DNA of 64,000 nt. It comes from Sphingomonas sp. MA1305. GTDB lineage: Bacteria > Pseudomonadota > Alphaproteobacteria > Sphingomonadales > Sphingomonadaceae. A program made the translations under genes and the position numbers. Below the pieces are notes generated by a model. It made no database searches. It was not told the DNA's origin and was given only the letters and a program-made list of their open reading frames with translations. This document shows, in pieces, positions 1 through 9,077 of this stretch (positions within the stretch are counted from its first letter, which is position 1; each line of letters starts with the position of its first letter). Location: contig NZ_RCVT01000002.1 in NCBI RefSeq assembly GCF_016107325.1, positions 806,001 through 870,000 of the forward strand, given 5' to 3'.

Positions 1-224
1 AAATTGACCACCGCGGCGACCTGTCGGCCGACCAGCGTCTCCGGCGCGTAATGATCGGTGATTTGGGCGGAGGATTTCCTGATCCCGATCTCGTCGCCGA
101 AATCGATGCGCAGCTTGATCGCCGGCTTGCGCGCCTCGGGAAACGGTTCGGCCGCGACGATCGTGCCGACGCGGATGTCGACCCGCTCGAAGTCCGCGAA
201 GGTGATGGGATCAGAAGTCGACAT
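1..224 (-). CDS. csaA: tRNA-binding domain protein CsaA (C-terminus outside window)
   Basis: The minus strand from the ATG at 222-224 encodes 74 residues before the window edge. The start ([20 protein letters not shown]) and the later stretch [12 protein letters not shown] fit the small CsaA-type tRNA-binding OB fold. CsaA is a homodimer of about 110 residues, described as an export-related chaperone that also binds tRNA. The last third of the gene is missing. Its start codon lies inside the end of the glutathione transferase gene (14-nt overlap), so the two are probably co-transcribed and translationally coupled. Function rests on family resemblance only. Confidence 0.8.
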   Translation of the reverse strand, partial: MSTSDPITFADFERVDIRVGTIVAAEPFPEARKPAIKLRIDFGDEIGIRKSSAQITDHYAPETLVGRQVAAVVN

Positions 225-885
225 TGTCGTAATGCGCCGGTGGACCGATCAACTCCATGCGCTCGGACAGTAGCGGGCGGAAGCTCGGCCGGCTCTTCAG
301 CCCGCGATACCAGCGCGCGGTCTGCTCATGCCCCTTCCAGTCGATGCCGCCGAGATAATCGGCGACCGAAATCTGCGCCGCGGCGGCAAGATCGGCGAGG
401 CTCATCGTCGCGCCGCCCAGCCAATTGCGATGGTCGAGCAGATAATCGGTGTAATCGAGGTGGCTGACCGCCGCCTTCATCGCCTCGCGCAGGCCCTTGG
501 CATCGGGCGCGGCGCGGTGGGCGAGCCGCTTGACGACGCGCTCGTGCAGCAGCGGGCCGGTGACGTCGCGATAGAAATGCGTGTCGAACCAGCTGACCAG
601 CCGGCGGATCTCCGCCCGGTTGGCGGCGGTGCCGTTGATCGTCGCCGCTTTGTCGACTGTTTCCTCGAAATATTCGCAGATCGCCATCGAATCGATCAGC
701 GGCGCGCCGGGGCGACTGGCGTCGACCATCACCGGCGTCTCGCCGGCGGGGTTCATGTCCATGAACTCGTCGCGCCGGTCCCACGGCGATTCGCGCACCA
801 GCTCATAGCCGACGCCCTTCTCGCCGAGCAGCAGCCGCACCTTGCGGCTGAACGGGCACAGGGGGAATTGGTAGAGCTGCCACAT
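211..885 (-). CDS. glutathione S-transferase family protein
   Basis: A protein of 224 residues with a thioredoxin-fold N-terminal domain (about 1-75, beginning [20 protein letters not shown]) and an all-helical C-terminal domain. CPFS at residues 10-13 occupies the place of the catalytic Ser/Cys of GSTs, and the [10 protein letters not shown] stretch is the usual glutathione-binding SxAI region. An upstream in-frame start at 945 would add 20 residues without homology-like character, so the ATG at 883-885 was chosen. It overlaps csaA downstream. Cytosolic. The substrate cannot be told; detoxification or dehalogenation-type chemistry is possible. Confidence 0.85.
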   Translation of the reverse strand: MWQLYQFPLCPFSRKVRLLLGEKGVGYELVRESPWDRRDEFMDMNPAGETPVMVDASRPGAPLIDSMAICEYFEETVDKAATINGTAANRAEIRRLVSWFDTHFYRDVTGPLLHERVVKRLAHRAAPDAKGLREAMKAAVSHLDYTDYLLDHRNWLGGATMSLADLAAAAQISVADYLGGIDWKGHEQTARWYRGLKSRPSFRPLLSERMELIGPPAHYDNVDF

Positions 886-947
886 GACGGAGTCCCTTAG
901 GCCATGCGGGCGGGGAAGGTGAAGGGTCTGCGTGCCCTCTGACATCC

Positions 948-972
948 GTCATCCCCGCGTAGGCGGAATGAC
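948..972. repeat. short palindrome, repeat family B (solo copy)
   Basis: The sequence GTCATCCCCGCGTAGGCGG followed by AATGAC is an imperfect palindrome with GTCAT/ATGAC ends. The same half-element recurs at 28376, 44068, 56576 and 57601. It lies between the GST start and the end of the helicase gene, both on the minus strand. Confidence 0.7.
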
Positions 973-990
973 GAACGGTCGGACGGTGGT

Positions 991-3405
991 TCAATCCAGT
1001 CGCATCGCCTCCGCGGCCAGCGCCTCCGCCTCGACCAGCAGGGCGTCGTCAGCGCTGTTGGTGGCGACCCGCTCGCGACCGATCAGGGTCAGCACCGGCA
1101 CCGCCAGCGGCGTCACCCGGTCGCGATCGACGTGCAGCATCGTGTCGGCGGCGCGGTCGAGCAGATCGGCGAGCCGACCGACGTCGGTCATCCGCGCCCG
1201 CGCATCGTCCCATGCCGCCTGCAGCAGCAGATGCGTCGGCTCGTATTTGCGCAGCACGTCGTAGATCAGGTCGGTGGAGAAGGTGACCTGGCGCCCGGTC
1301 TTGCGCTTGCCGGGATGCTGACGCTCGACCAGTCCGCCGATCACCGCCACCTCGCGAAAGGCGCGCTTGAGCAGGTGGCTGCGTTCGACCCAGTCGACGA
1401 ATTCGTGTTCGAGGATGTCGGGGCTGAACAGCGCAGCGGGATCGGTGACCGGCTCCAGCCCGTAGGTCGCGATCGCATAATCATTGGCGACGAACCCCAA
1501 TGGTTGGAGGCCCTGCGCCTCCATCCGCCGCGTCACCAGCATGCCGAGCGACTGGTGCGCATTCCAGCCTTCGAAACTATAGGCGACCATGTAATGCCGC
1601 CCTTCACGCGGGAAGGTCTCGACCAGCAGCTGGCCGGGGCGGGGCAAGGCGGAGCGGCGCCCCTGCATCTCCAGCCATTCGCGGACATCGTCCGGAAAAC
1701 GAACCCATTCGTCCGGCTCAGCGAGGAAACGGCGAACCCGATCCGCAAGATTGGTCGACAGCGGCATGCGTGCGCCGCCGTAGGTCGGAATGCGCGCCGG
1801 CTTGGACGAGGCGCGGACGATCAGATCCTCGGTGTCGATCCGTTCCACCTCGCAGCTGAGACCGGCGAAGAAGAAGGTGTCGCCGGGGGTCAGCGTCGCG
1901 GCGAAGCCCTCCTCGACCTTGCCGAGACTGCGGCCGTTTTTGAACCTGACCGTCAGCATCGTCGCCTCGACGATGATCCCGGCGTTGAGGCGATGCTGCT
2001 GCACGAAACGCGGATGGCTGACCCGCCATAGGCCATCCGCCTCCTCGGTCAGCCGCTTGAACCGGTCATAGGCTTTGAGCGAATAGCCCCCGTCGCGGAT
2101 GAAGCCGAGCACGCGGTCGAACGTCTCGTCGGGCAGCGCCGAATAGGGGGTCGCGCTGCGGATCTCGTCGAGCAATTCGTCGCGTCGGAAGGGGGCGGCG
2201 CAGGCGCAGGCCATGACGTGCTGGGCGAGCACGTCGAGCGCGCCGGGGCGGAACGGATCGGCGTCGAGCGCGCCCTCTTCCACCGCGTCGAGTGCGGCGC
2301 GCGCCTCGAGATATTCGAACCGGTTGCCGGGGACGAGGATCGCTTCCGAGGATTCGTCGAGCCGGTGGTTGGCGCGGCCGATCCGCTGCAGCAGGCGGCT
2401 GGACCCCTTGGGGGCGCCCATCTGGATGACGCAGTCGACGTCGCCCCAATCGACGCCGAGGTCGAGGCTGGCGGTGGCGACCAACGCCCGCAGCCTTCCC
2501 GACGCCATGGCGCCTTCGACCTTGCGCCGCGCCTCCAGCGCCAGGCTGCCGTGGTGGACGCCGATCGGCAGGCTCATGCTGTTCGCTTTCCACAGATCCT
2601 GGAAGATCAGTTCGGCGAGGCTGCGCGTGTTGCAGAAGACAATGGTGGTGCGGTGCGTCTCGATCTCCGCCATCACCTGCTCGGCGGCATAGCGGCCCGA
2701 ATGGCCGCTCCACGGCACGCGGCCCTCGGGCAGCAGGATGGCGATGTCGGGATCGGCGCCGGGCTCGCCGTGAACCAGCGCAACCTGGTCGATGTCGCCA
2801 TCGGGCGCCAGCCAGGCGCGATAGGCGTCGGGATCGGCGACCGTCGCCGACAAAGCGACGCGGCGGCAGGCAGGGGCGAGCCGCTGCAACCGCGCCATGC
2901 ACAGCGACAACAGGTCGCCGCGCTTGCCGGTGGCGAAGGCATGGACCTCGTCGACGACGATCGTCTTCAATCCGGCGAACATGGTCGCGCTGTCGGGATA
3001 GCTGAGCAACAGCGACAGCGATTCGGGCGTGGTCAGCAGGATCTGCGGCGGCTTGATCCGCTGGCGCGCCTTGCGGTCGGAGGGGGTGTCGCCGGTGCGC
3101 GTCTCGACGCGGATGTCCAGCCCCATGTCGTCGATCGGGGTGACGAGGTTGCGCTGGATGTCGACCGCCAGCGCCTTCAACGGCGAGACGTAGAGTGTGT
3201 GCAGGCCGTCGCTCGGCCGCTCGATCAGCTCGGCGAGGGTCGGCAGGAATCCGGCAAGCGTCTTGCCTGCGCCGGTGGTGGCGACGAGCAGCGCATGTCG
3301 CCCGGCACGCCCTTCGCGCAGCATGTCGAGCTGGTGCCGCCGCGGCTGCCAGCCGCGCGATGCGAACCAGCCGGCGAGCGGAGCGGGGAGGGCGGGATCG
3401 AGCAT
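991..3405 (-). CDS. ligase-associated DEXH-box DNA helicase (Lhr-type)
   Basis: A protein of 804 residues, the usual length for the Lhr-core-like helicase found with bacterial ATP-dependent DNA ligases. It shows Walker A ATTGAGKT at 42-49, DEVH at 152-155, a SAT-like motif (LSATV) and the C-terminal helicase motifs including QRIGRANHR. A winged-helix/Lhr C-terminal half follows. It should act with the MBL-fold exonuclease encoded divergently at 3725 and with the ligase at 34363 in repair of interstrand crosslinks or other DNA damage. A GTG lies one codon upstream; the ATG at 3403-3405 was chosen. The small membrane-protein gene lies 61 nt upstream. Confidence 0.92.
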   Translation of the reverse strand: MLDPALPAPLAGWFASRGWQPRRHQLDMLREGRAGRHALLVATTGAGKTLAGFLPTLAELIERPSDGLHTLYVSPLKALAVDIQRNLVTPIDDMGLDIRVETRTGDTPSDRKARQRIKPPQILLTTPESLSLLLSYPDSATMFAGLKTIVVDEVHAFATGKRGDLLSLCMARLQRLAPACRRVALSATVADPDAYRAWLAPDGDIDQVALVHGEPGADPDIAILLPEGRVPWSGHSGRYAAEQVMAEIETHRTTIVFCNTRSLAELIFQDLWKANSMSLPIGVHHGSLALEARRKVEGAMASGRLRALVATASLDLGVDWGDVDCVIQMGAPKGSSRLLQRIGRANHRLDESSEAILVPGNRFEYLEARAALDAVEEGALDADPFRPGALDVLAQHVMACACAAPFRRDELLDEIRSATPYSALPDETFDRVLGFIRDGGYSLKAYDRFKRLTEEADGLWRVSHPRFVQQHRLNAGIIVEATMLTVRFKNGRSLGKVEEGFAATLTPGDTFFFAGLSCEVERIDTEDLIVRASSKPARIPTYGGARMPLSTNLADRVRRFLAEPDEWVRFPDDVREWLEMQGRRSALPRPGQLLVETFPREGRHYMVAYSFEGWNAHQSLGMLVTRRMEAQGLQPLGFVANDYAIATYGLEPVTDPAALFSPDILEHEFVDWVERSHLLKRAFREVAVIGGLVERQHPGKRKTGRQVTFSTDLIYDVLRKYEPTHLLLQAAWDDARARMTDVGRLADLLDRAADTMLHVDRDRVTPLAVPVLTLIGRERVATNSADDALLVEAEALAAEAMRLD

Positions 3406-3466
3406 CACCGCATCATGTAGGAAGCCGGATCGCCGCCGTCATGCCACGACCGTCCGGCACGTCCCG

Positions 3467-3649
3467 TCAGGAACGGCGCCGTTCGGCCTCTTCCCGGACA
3501 TAGAGGTCGGCGGTCGCCTCTTCCGTGCGCCGCTTGGCTTCCGGGCTGCTGCGGTTCCTCAGCTTGGCGAAGGCGATGGCGAGGCCCAGGATGATGAAAC
3601 CGCCGATGACGACAAAGGCCCAGAGCCCGTCCGAAAAGGTGTCCGCCAC
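3467..3649 (-). CDS. small single-span membrane protein
   Basis: A 60-residue protein with one clear membrane segment at about 10-29 (AFVVIGGFIILGLAIAF) followed by a charged tail rich in Glu and Arg (RRTEEATADLYVREEAERRR). It starts with ATG and sits between the divergent exonuclease and the helicase, on the helicase strand. Such small inner-membrane proteins are common and mostly uncharacterised; I do not recognise a named family. Coding is supported by the coherent hydrophobic/charged layout rather than by homology. Confidence 0.6.
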   Translation of the reverse strand: MADTFSDGLWAFVVIGGFIILGLAIAFAKLRNRSSPEAKRRTEEATADLYVREEAERRRS

Positions 3650-3724
3650 GCGTGCTCTCCCACGATCTGTCGTGCCTCAACGAGGCGATGCGGCGAATCG
3701 ATCCGCTCGCGCGTAGAAGCGGTC

Positions 3725-4723
3725 ATGGCACGGCTCGGAGACTGGCTCGAACCCCATCCGCACGGGATCTACGTCAGGCCGGCCGACGCCTGGATCGATC
3801 CGTCGGAAGCGAGCCCGCGCGCGCTGGTGACGCACGGCCATGCCGACCATGCGCGCGGCGGCCACGGCACCGTCTGGGCGACGCCCGAGACGCTCGACAT
3901 CATGGCGACCCGCTACGGTCCGCAGTCCGGCGTGCCGGTCGCCTATGGCGAGACGATCCGGCTGGGTGAGGTCGACGTGGGTTTCGTGCCCGCAGGCCAT
4001 GTGCTGGGATCGGCGCAGATCGTACTCGACCATCGCGGCGAGCGCGTCGTCGTCTCGGGCGACTACAAGCGCCGGCCCGACCCGACCTGCACGCCGTTCG
4101 AGCCGGTGGCCTGCGACGTCTTCGTCACGGAGGCGACCTTCGCCCTGCCGGTATTCCGCCATCCCGACACCGGCGACGAGATCGACAAGCTGATCGCGCG
4201 GCTCCATGCCAATCCCGATCGCTGTATCCTGGTAGGGGCCTATGCGCTGGGCAAGGCGCAGCGGGTGATCGCCGAGCTGCGCGAGCGGGGACACGAAGCG
4301 CCGATCTACATCCACGGTGCGCTGCAGCGACTGTGCGACCTCTATGCAGGCCATGGCGTGCGCCTCGGCGAACTGATCCCGGTCGCCGACACCAAGAAGG
4401 CGGACATGGCGGGCCATGTCGTGATGTGCCCGCCGGGCGCGCTCAACGACCGCTGGTCGCGCCGGCTGCCCGACCCGATCACCGCCATGGCGAGCGGCTG
4501 GATGCGGGTGCGCCAGCGCGCGCGGCAGAAGAACGTCGAGCTGCCGCTGATCCTGTCCGACCATGCCGATTGGGACGAGCTGACCGACACGCTGACCGAG
4601 ATCGCGCCCAAGGAAGTGTGGGTGACGCATGGCCGCGAGGAGGCGTTGGTCCATTGGTGCATGACCCGCCAGATCAAGGCGCGCGCGCTCGCCCTGGTCG
4701 GTTTCGAGGATGAGGACGATTGA
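3725..4723 (+). CDS. ligase-associated DNA damage response exonuclease (metallo-beta-lactamase fold)
   Basis: A protein of 332 residues with the metal-binding motif HGHADH at 37-42, further metallo-beta-lactamase elements (PAGHVLGSAQI, SGDYKRRPDP) and a terminal VTHGREEA that fits the beta-CASP/SNM1-like nucleases. This family forms a conserved damage-response set with an ATP-dependent DNA ligase and a DEXH helicase. The reading frame is open far upstream, but homologous character begins at ATG 3725 (MARLGDWLEPHPHGIYV). In many relatives the ligase gene follows directly; here a membrane-protein gene follows and the ligase is 30 kb away. Predicted to process DNA ends in the cytosol. Confidence 0.9.
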   Translation: MARLGDWLEPHPHGIYVRPADAWIDPSEASPRALVTHGHADHARGGHGTVWATPETLDIMATRYGPQSGVPVAYGETIRLGEVDVGFVPAGHVLGSAQIVLDHRGERVVVSGDYKRRPDPTCTPFEPVACDVFVTEATFALPVFRHPDTGDEIDKLIARLHANPDRCILVGAYALGKAQRVIAELRERGHEAPIYIHGALQRLCDLYAGHGVRLGELIPVADTKKADMAGHVVMCPPGALNDRWSRRLPDPITAMASGWMRVRQRARQKNVELPLILSDHADWDELTDTLTEIAPKEVWVTHGREEALVHWCMTRQIKARALALVGFEDEDD

Positions 4724-4900
4724 GCCTGAACCACGTGCGGGAATGGATCGGGCACGTCATCACCTGGCTGATCGCCGGGCGGCGCTGACGGCGGCGGCGC
4801 CGGACGATCGGGACTGGACGATGCCGGTAGAAGCGCCGGCCAGGCATGTCGATCGAGAACGGACTTGTCAGCGCAGCGTCTAACCCACAAAGCGGGGGCA

Positions 4901-6439
4901 ATGCGTCGCCGTACCCCGATCGCCATGGTGCGGCTGCCGAGTGCGATCGGCCTGGCGCTGCTGGCGGCGCTGCCGATCCTGTTGACCCGCATTCCGCCGC
5001 TCACCGACGTGCCGGGACATATCGGGCGGCTGTCGGTGCAGACGGCCGCTGCGGGCGATCCGCTGTTGCGCTATTTCGGCTTTCATTGGGCGCTGACGCT
5101 GAACCTCGCGTCCGATCTGATCGTCCAGCTCGTCCATCCGGTGATTGGCGTGATCCCGACGATATGGCTGCTCAGCGCGGCGACTCCGGCGCTGACCGTG
5201 ATCGGCATCGTGGCTATTGCGCGCGTCACCAATCGGAGCGGCGCCTGGGCTTTGCCCTGGTCGCTGCTGTTCGTGTTCAACCTGCCTTTCCTGTGGGGCT
5301 TCCTGAATTTCGCGCTGGCCATGTCTGTCGTGCTGATCGCCTTTGCCGGCTGGCTGGCGCTGGAGGATCGGCGCGGCTGGCGCGCATTGCTGTTTCTGGC
5401 CATCGTGCCGCCGCTGTTCGTCGGCCACGGTGTCGCCGGGGCGGTGCTTCTGGTGCTGATCGTGGGATACCGGGTCGGCGAGGGGCTGGCATCGCCGGAG
5501 CGCGGCCGGGGACGTGAGACCCTCGCGGCGCTGCTGCCGCTCTGGCCACCGTTGTTGGCGGCGGCCGCCACGCTGCTCGTCTGGAAGGCGGTGGGAGCCG
5601 GCGGCGGCGGCGCGACCCTGTGGCTGGCCCAGCGGAAGACCGGCGCGATCGTCCATATGCTGCAGGACCAGTCGATGGCATTCGACATCGCCAGCGTGAT
5701 CGCCTGTGTGCTGATCTGGGTGGCGGGGCATCGCGCCGGGGCGCGTCTGCGCGGCGGCGCCGCCGGAGCGGTGATCGCGCTGATCCTGCTGTTCATCGCG
5801 ACCCCCAGCCAGATCAGCGGCAGCGACGAGATCGACCTGCGACTGGCGCCGCTGATCCCCATGCTCGCCTTCGCGATGCAGGATTGGTCGGCGGTGCACG
5901 CATCGCGGCGGCGGCTGGTGTTGGCGCTCGGCCTGGCACTGCTGGGCGCGCGATATGTCGTCACCACGGTCAGCTTCGTGCGCTATGACCGGCGCTATGC
6001 CGAAGAACTTGCCGCCCTCGATCGGGTCAGGCCCGGCAGCCGCGTGTTCAATCTGGTCGGCAGCACCTGCGACCGGTGGCGTTCCGAACGACTCGACCAT
6101 CTCGGCAACCTCGCGACGACATTGCGCGGTGCCTGGGTCAATGCGCATTGGAGCGTCGGCGGTTTGCATCTGCTCGACGTCCGCTACCGTCCGTCGCCCC
6201 TCTTCTACAACGACCCGTCACAATTCATCTACCCGGCGGCCTGTGCGTGGCCGCGTCTCAAGCCTTATGCGCATTACCGCCGCAGGCTGACGCTCGGCGG
6301 GGCGATACGGGCCCTGCCGCTCGCCGCCGCGGATTATCTCTGGCTGATCGATGCCAAGCTGCCGTCCGACTATCGTGATCGACGGCTGCGGCGTATCTGG
6401 GCAAACGAGGACAGCGAACTCTACGCGATCGTGCGCTAG
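4901..6439 (+). CDS. polytopic membrane protein, GT-C-like, paralogue of the 25568 gene
   Basis: A protein of 512 residues with roughly ten membrane segments and a soluble C-terminal part. It shares many aligned blocks with the product at 25568-27190: PPLTDVPGHIGR versus PPLVDLPGHMGR just after the first membrane segment, TPALTV, a GF.NFAL.M block, MAFDI.SV, and a terminal DYLWLI versus DYVWLI. An Asp in the loop after the first membrane helix is typical of GT-C glycosyltransferases, so transfer from a lipid-linked sugar is a reasonable but unproven guess. ATG 4901 was chosen over a TTG at 4865 because a G-rich stretch (AGCGGGGGCA) precedes it. Flanked by the exonuclease and, convergently, rpoN. 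Confidence 0.7.
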   Translation: MRRRTPIAMVRLPSAIGLALLAALPILLTRIPPLTDVPGHIGRLSVQTAAAGDPLLRYFGFHWALTLNLASDLIVQLVHPVIGVIPTIWLLSAATPALTVIGIVAIARVTNRSGAWALPWSLLFVFNLPFLWGFLNFALAMSVVLIAFAGWLALEDRRGWRALLFLAIVPPLFVGHGVAGAVLLVLIVGYRVGEGLASPERGRGRETLAALLPLWPPLLAAAATLLVWKAVGAGGGGATLWLAQRKTGAIVHMLQDQSMAFDIASVIACVLIWVAGHRAGARLRGGAAGAVIALILLFIATPSQISGSDEIDLRLAPLIPMLAFAMQDWSAVHASRRRLVLALGLALLGARYVVTTVSFVRYDRRYAEELAALDRVRPGSRVFNLVGSTCDRWRSERLDHLGNLATTLRGAWVNAHWSVGGLHLLDVRYRPSPLFYNDPSQFIYPAACAWPRLKPYAHYRRRLTLGGAIRALPLAAADYLWLIDAKLPSDYRDRRLRRIWANEDSELYAIVR

Positions 6440-6508
6440 CGTCTGATTTAGCAAAAGCTGGACCAGGGCCGGTGCCGCTTCCACGTCAGTGGATCAGACC
6501 CTGGCGGA

Positions 6509-7984
6509 TCAGCCCGCGCCCTCGAGCGCCTTGGCGCGGCGGCGCTGGACCGAGCTGCCGATGCCCATCGACTCGCGGTATTTCGCCACTGTGCGACGCG
6601 CGATGTCGAAGCCCTTGGCCTGGAGCAGCTCGACCAGCGTGTCGTCGGACAGGATCTTGGCGCCCTCGCCGGCGATCAGCTGGCGAATCGCGCTCTTCAC
6701 GGCCTCCGCCGACACCGCATCGCCACCGTCCGCCGCCTGGATCGCCGAGGTGAAGAAATATTTGAGCTCGAAGACGCCGCGCGCGCAGCTGAGATATTTG
6801 TTGCTCGTCACCCGACTGACCGTCGATTCGTGCATCTCGATCGCCTCGGCGACCTTGGCCAGGGTCAGCGGCCTGAGATGAGCGACGCCGTTCAGGAAGA
6901 ACGCCTCCTGCTGCTTCACGATTTCGCTGGCGACCTTGATGATCGTGCGCTGGCGCTGGTCGAGCGCTTTCACCAGCCAGTTGGCGGATGCGAGGGCATC
7001 GGTCAGCCACGCCTTCGACGCCTTGTCCTGCGGGCCGTGGCTGAGCTCGTGATAATAGCGGCGGTTGACCAGCACCTTGGGCAGGGTCGCCGCATTGAGT
7101 TCGATTCCCCAGCCGCTCTTGGTGCGGGCGACGAACAGGTCGGGCGTCACCGCCGGCGCAGGCTCGCCGCCATAGCGGCAGCCGGGCTTGGGATCGTAGC
7201 CGCGTAGCTCGCGGATCATATCCGCCATATCCTCGTCGTCGACGCCGCACATCCGCTTCAGCCGCGGCAGCTCGCCCCGCGCGAGCAGGTCGAGATTGTC
7301 GATCAGCCGCGCCATGCACGGGTCGTAACGGTCCGCCTCCTTCGCCTGCAGCGCCAGGCATTCGGCGAGATTGCGCGCGCCGACGCCGGTCGGGTCGAGC
7401 GTCTGGATCTGCGTCAGCACCCGCTCGACGCGGGCGAGCGGCGCGCCCAGCCGGTTGGCGATGTCGAGCAGCGGCACGGTCAGATAGCCGGCTTCGTCGA
7501 GCTGATCGATCAGATGTTGGGCGATGAACCAATCGGCGCCGTCGACCACCGCTCCCGCCTGGGCGAGGAGATGATCGGCGAGGCCGATGTCGGCGGCGGC
7601 GAAGCTGTCGAGGTCGGGCGCATCCTCGCCCGCGCCGCCGCTGCTGCCGGTCATCGACAGGGCCCCGTCGAAGCCGCCGCCGCCGTCGGCGACGCTGTCC
7701 TGCTGGTGGCTTTCGGTCGCATAGTCGACGTCGAGCGGATCGGCCGCGGCGGCGCCGGTGACCAAAGCGTCGGCGCCGGCCGGTTCCTCCGCCTCGGCGC
7801 GTTCGGGGCGGACGATCTCGTCGGTCTGCGGCGCCTCGAGCAGCGGATTCTTCTCGATCTCCTCGGCGATGAACGCCTCGATCTCGAGGTTGGACAGCGC
7901 GAGCAGCTTGATCGCCTGCTGCAGCTGCGGCGTCATCACCAGCGATTGCGACTGGCGCAGGTCGAGGCGCGGCGCGAGGCTCAC
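6509..7984 (-). CDS. rpoN: RNA polymerase sigma-54 factor RpoN
   Basis: A protein of 491 residues. The N-terminal activator-interacting region is clear (LRQSQSLVMTPQLQQAIKLL, then IEEIEKNPLLE-like text), followed by an acidic linker, the core-binding domain, the helix-turn-helix and the RpoN box ARRTVAKYRE at about 462-471 that reads the -24 promoter element. The start is GTG at 7982-7984. It lies downstream of lptB, with repeat A1 in the gap, in the lptC-lptA-lptB-rpoN order usual for Alphaproteobacteria; no hpf/raiA gene follows here, as the next gene is convergent. Confidence 0.97.
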   Translation of the reverse strand: MSLAPRLDLRQSQSLVMTPQLQQAIKLLALSNLEIEAFIAEEIEKNPLLEAPQTDEIVRPERAEAEEPAGADALVTGAAAADPLDVDYATESHQQDSVADGGGGFDGALSMTGSSGGAGEDAPDLDSFAAADIGLADHLLAQAGAVVDGADWFIAQHLIDQLDEAGYLTVPLLDIANRLGAPLARVERVLTQIQTLDPTGVGARNLAECLALQAKEADRYDPCMARLIDNLDLLARGELPRLKRMCGVDDEDMADMIRELRGYDPKPGCRYGGEPAPAVTPDLFVARTKSGWGIELNAATLPKVLVNRRYYHELSHGPQDKASKAWLTDALASANWLVKALDQRQRTIIKVASEIVKQQEAFFLNGVAHLRPLTLAKVAEAIEMHESTVSRVTSNKYLSCARGVFELKYFFTSAIQAADGGDAVSAEAVKSAIRQLIAGEGAKILSDDTLVELLQAKGFDIARRTVAKYRESMGIGSSVQRRRAKALEGAG

Positions 7985-7992
7985 GCGCGATA

Positions 7993-8125
7993 TCCTCCCT
8001 GCTTGCGGGGAGGGGGACCGCGCCGCGCCGCGGCGTGGTGGAGGGGGCGGGCCGCGGATGCTGCGCGGCGTGGAAGGCCCCCTCCGTCAGCGCCTCGCGC
8101 TGCCACCTCCCCATATCGGGGAGGA
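7993..8125. repeat. bipartite palindromic repeat, family A (copy A1)
   Basis: An element of about 133 nt in the lptB-rpoN gap. It starts with a TCCTCCC...GGGGAGG hairpin, carries GGTGGAGGGGG and, as an inverted partner, CCCCCTCCGTCAGCGC, and ends with CCACCTCCCC...GGGGAGGA. The same modules recur at 20295, 21698 and 42270. It could fold into a large cruciform or RNA hairpin between lptB and rpoN and influence read-through. Confidence 0.75.
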
Positions 8126-8150
8126 TAGAGGACGGTCGCCCCCATCGGCG

Positions 8151-8927
8151 TTACAACGAGAAGCCCTCGCCCAGATACAGGCGGCGGACGTTGGCGTCGG
8201 CGACGAGTTCCTCGGGGCTGCCGGTGAACAGCACCCGACCGTCGTAAATGATGTAGGCGCGGTCGACGATGTCGAGCGTCTCGCGCACATTGTGGTCGGT
8301 GATCAGCACGCCGATGTCGCGGCGCTTCAGATCCTTCACCAGGTCGCGGATATCGGCGATCGAGATCGGGTCGATGCCGGCGAAGGGCTCGTCGAGCAGC
8401 ATGATCGACGGTTCCGCCGCCAGCGCGCGCGCGATCTCCGCGCGGCGGCGCTCGCCGCCCGACAGCGCCATCGCGGGCGCGGCGCGCAGCCGGGTCAGGC
8501 CGAATTCCTCGAGCAGCCGGTCGAGCTTGCGCGTCCGTTCCGCCGGATCGGGCTCGGCCAGCTCGAGCACCGAGGAGATGTTCTTCTCGATCGACATGCC
8601 GCGGAAGATGCTCGTCTCCTGCGGCAGATAGCCGAGGCCGAGGATCGCGCGGCGGTACATCGGCAGGCGGGTGATATCCTCCCCATCGAGCATGATGCGG
8701 CCCGAATCGGGCTTCACCAGCCCCATCACCGAATAGAAGCAAGTGGTCTTGCCGGCGCCATTGGGGCCGAGCAGGCCGATCACCTCACCGCGATCGACGC
8801 TGACCGACACGTCGGTGAGGACGGTGCGCTTGTCGTAGGATTTGGCGATCGACACCACCTGCAGACCGCGCGCGGCGGGCGCTTCGTGGATCGCTTCGGC
8901 GGTGTGCAGATCGGTTACAGCGTCCAT
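8151..8927 (-). CDS. lptB: LPS export ABC transporter ATP-binding protein LptB
   Basis: A 258-residue ABC ATPase: Walker A GPNGAGKTT at 54-62, Q-loop at 103, signature LSGGERRR from 155, Walker B with catalytic Glu (IMLLDEP) ending near 181, H-loop His at 212. The SIFRGMSIEKNI and GIDPISIADI stretches are characteristic of LptB. It powers extraction of lipopolysaccharide from the inner membrane by LptFG and its delivery to LptC and LptA. The first about 20 residues precede the ABC fold and are poorly conserved. It lies 150 nt downstream of lptA on the same strand. Confidence 0.97.
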   Translation of the reverse strand: MDAVTDLHTAEAIHEAPAARGLQVVSIAKSYDKRTVLTDVSVSVDRGEVIGLLGPNGAGKTTCFYSVMGLVKPDSGRIMLDGEDITRLPMYRRAILGLGYLPQETSIFRGMSIEKNISSVLELAEPDPAERTRKLDRLLEEFGLTRLRAAPAMALSGGERRRAEIARALAAEPSIMLLDEPFAGIDPISIADIRDLVKDLKRRDIGVLITDHNVRETLDIVDRAYIIYDGRVLFTGSPEELVADANVRRLYLGEGFSL

Positions 8928-9077
8928 GGCCTTCGTGCCCTTTTCATGCCGACCGCGGCCATCCCCGATGCACGCCCATCTGGCAAGGTTCGTGCATGCC
9001 GCCTGTCATGACCGGTTCGCGCGCCGGAGAAAAGCCCCCGAGGCGACGTGAGCCGACGAAACGCATGCGCGTGCCGG

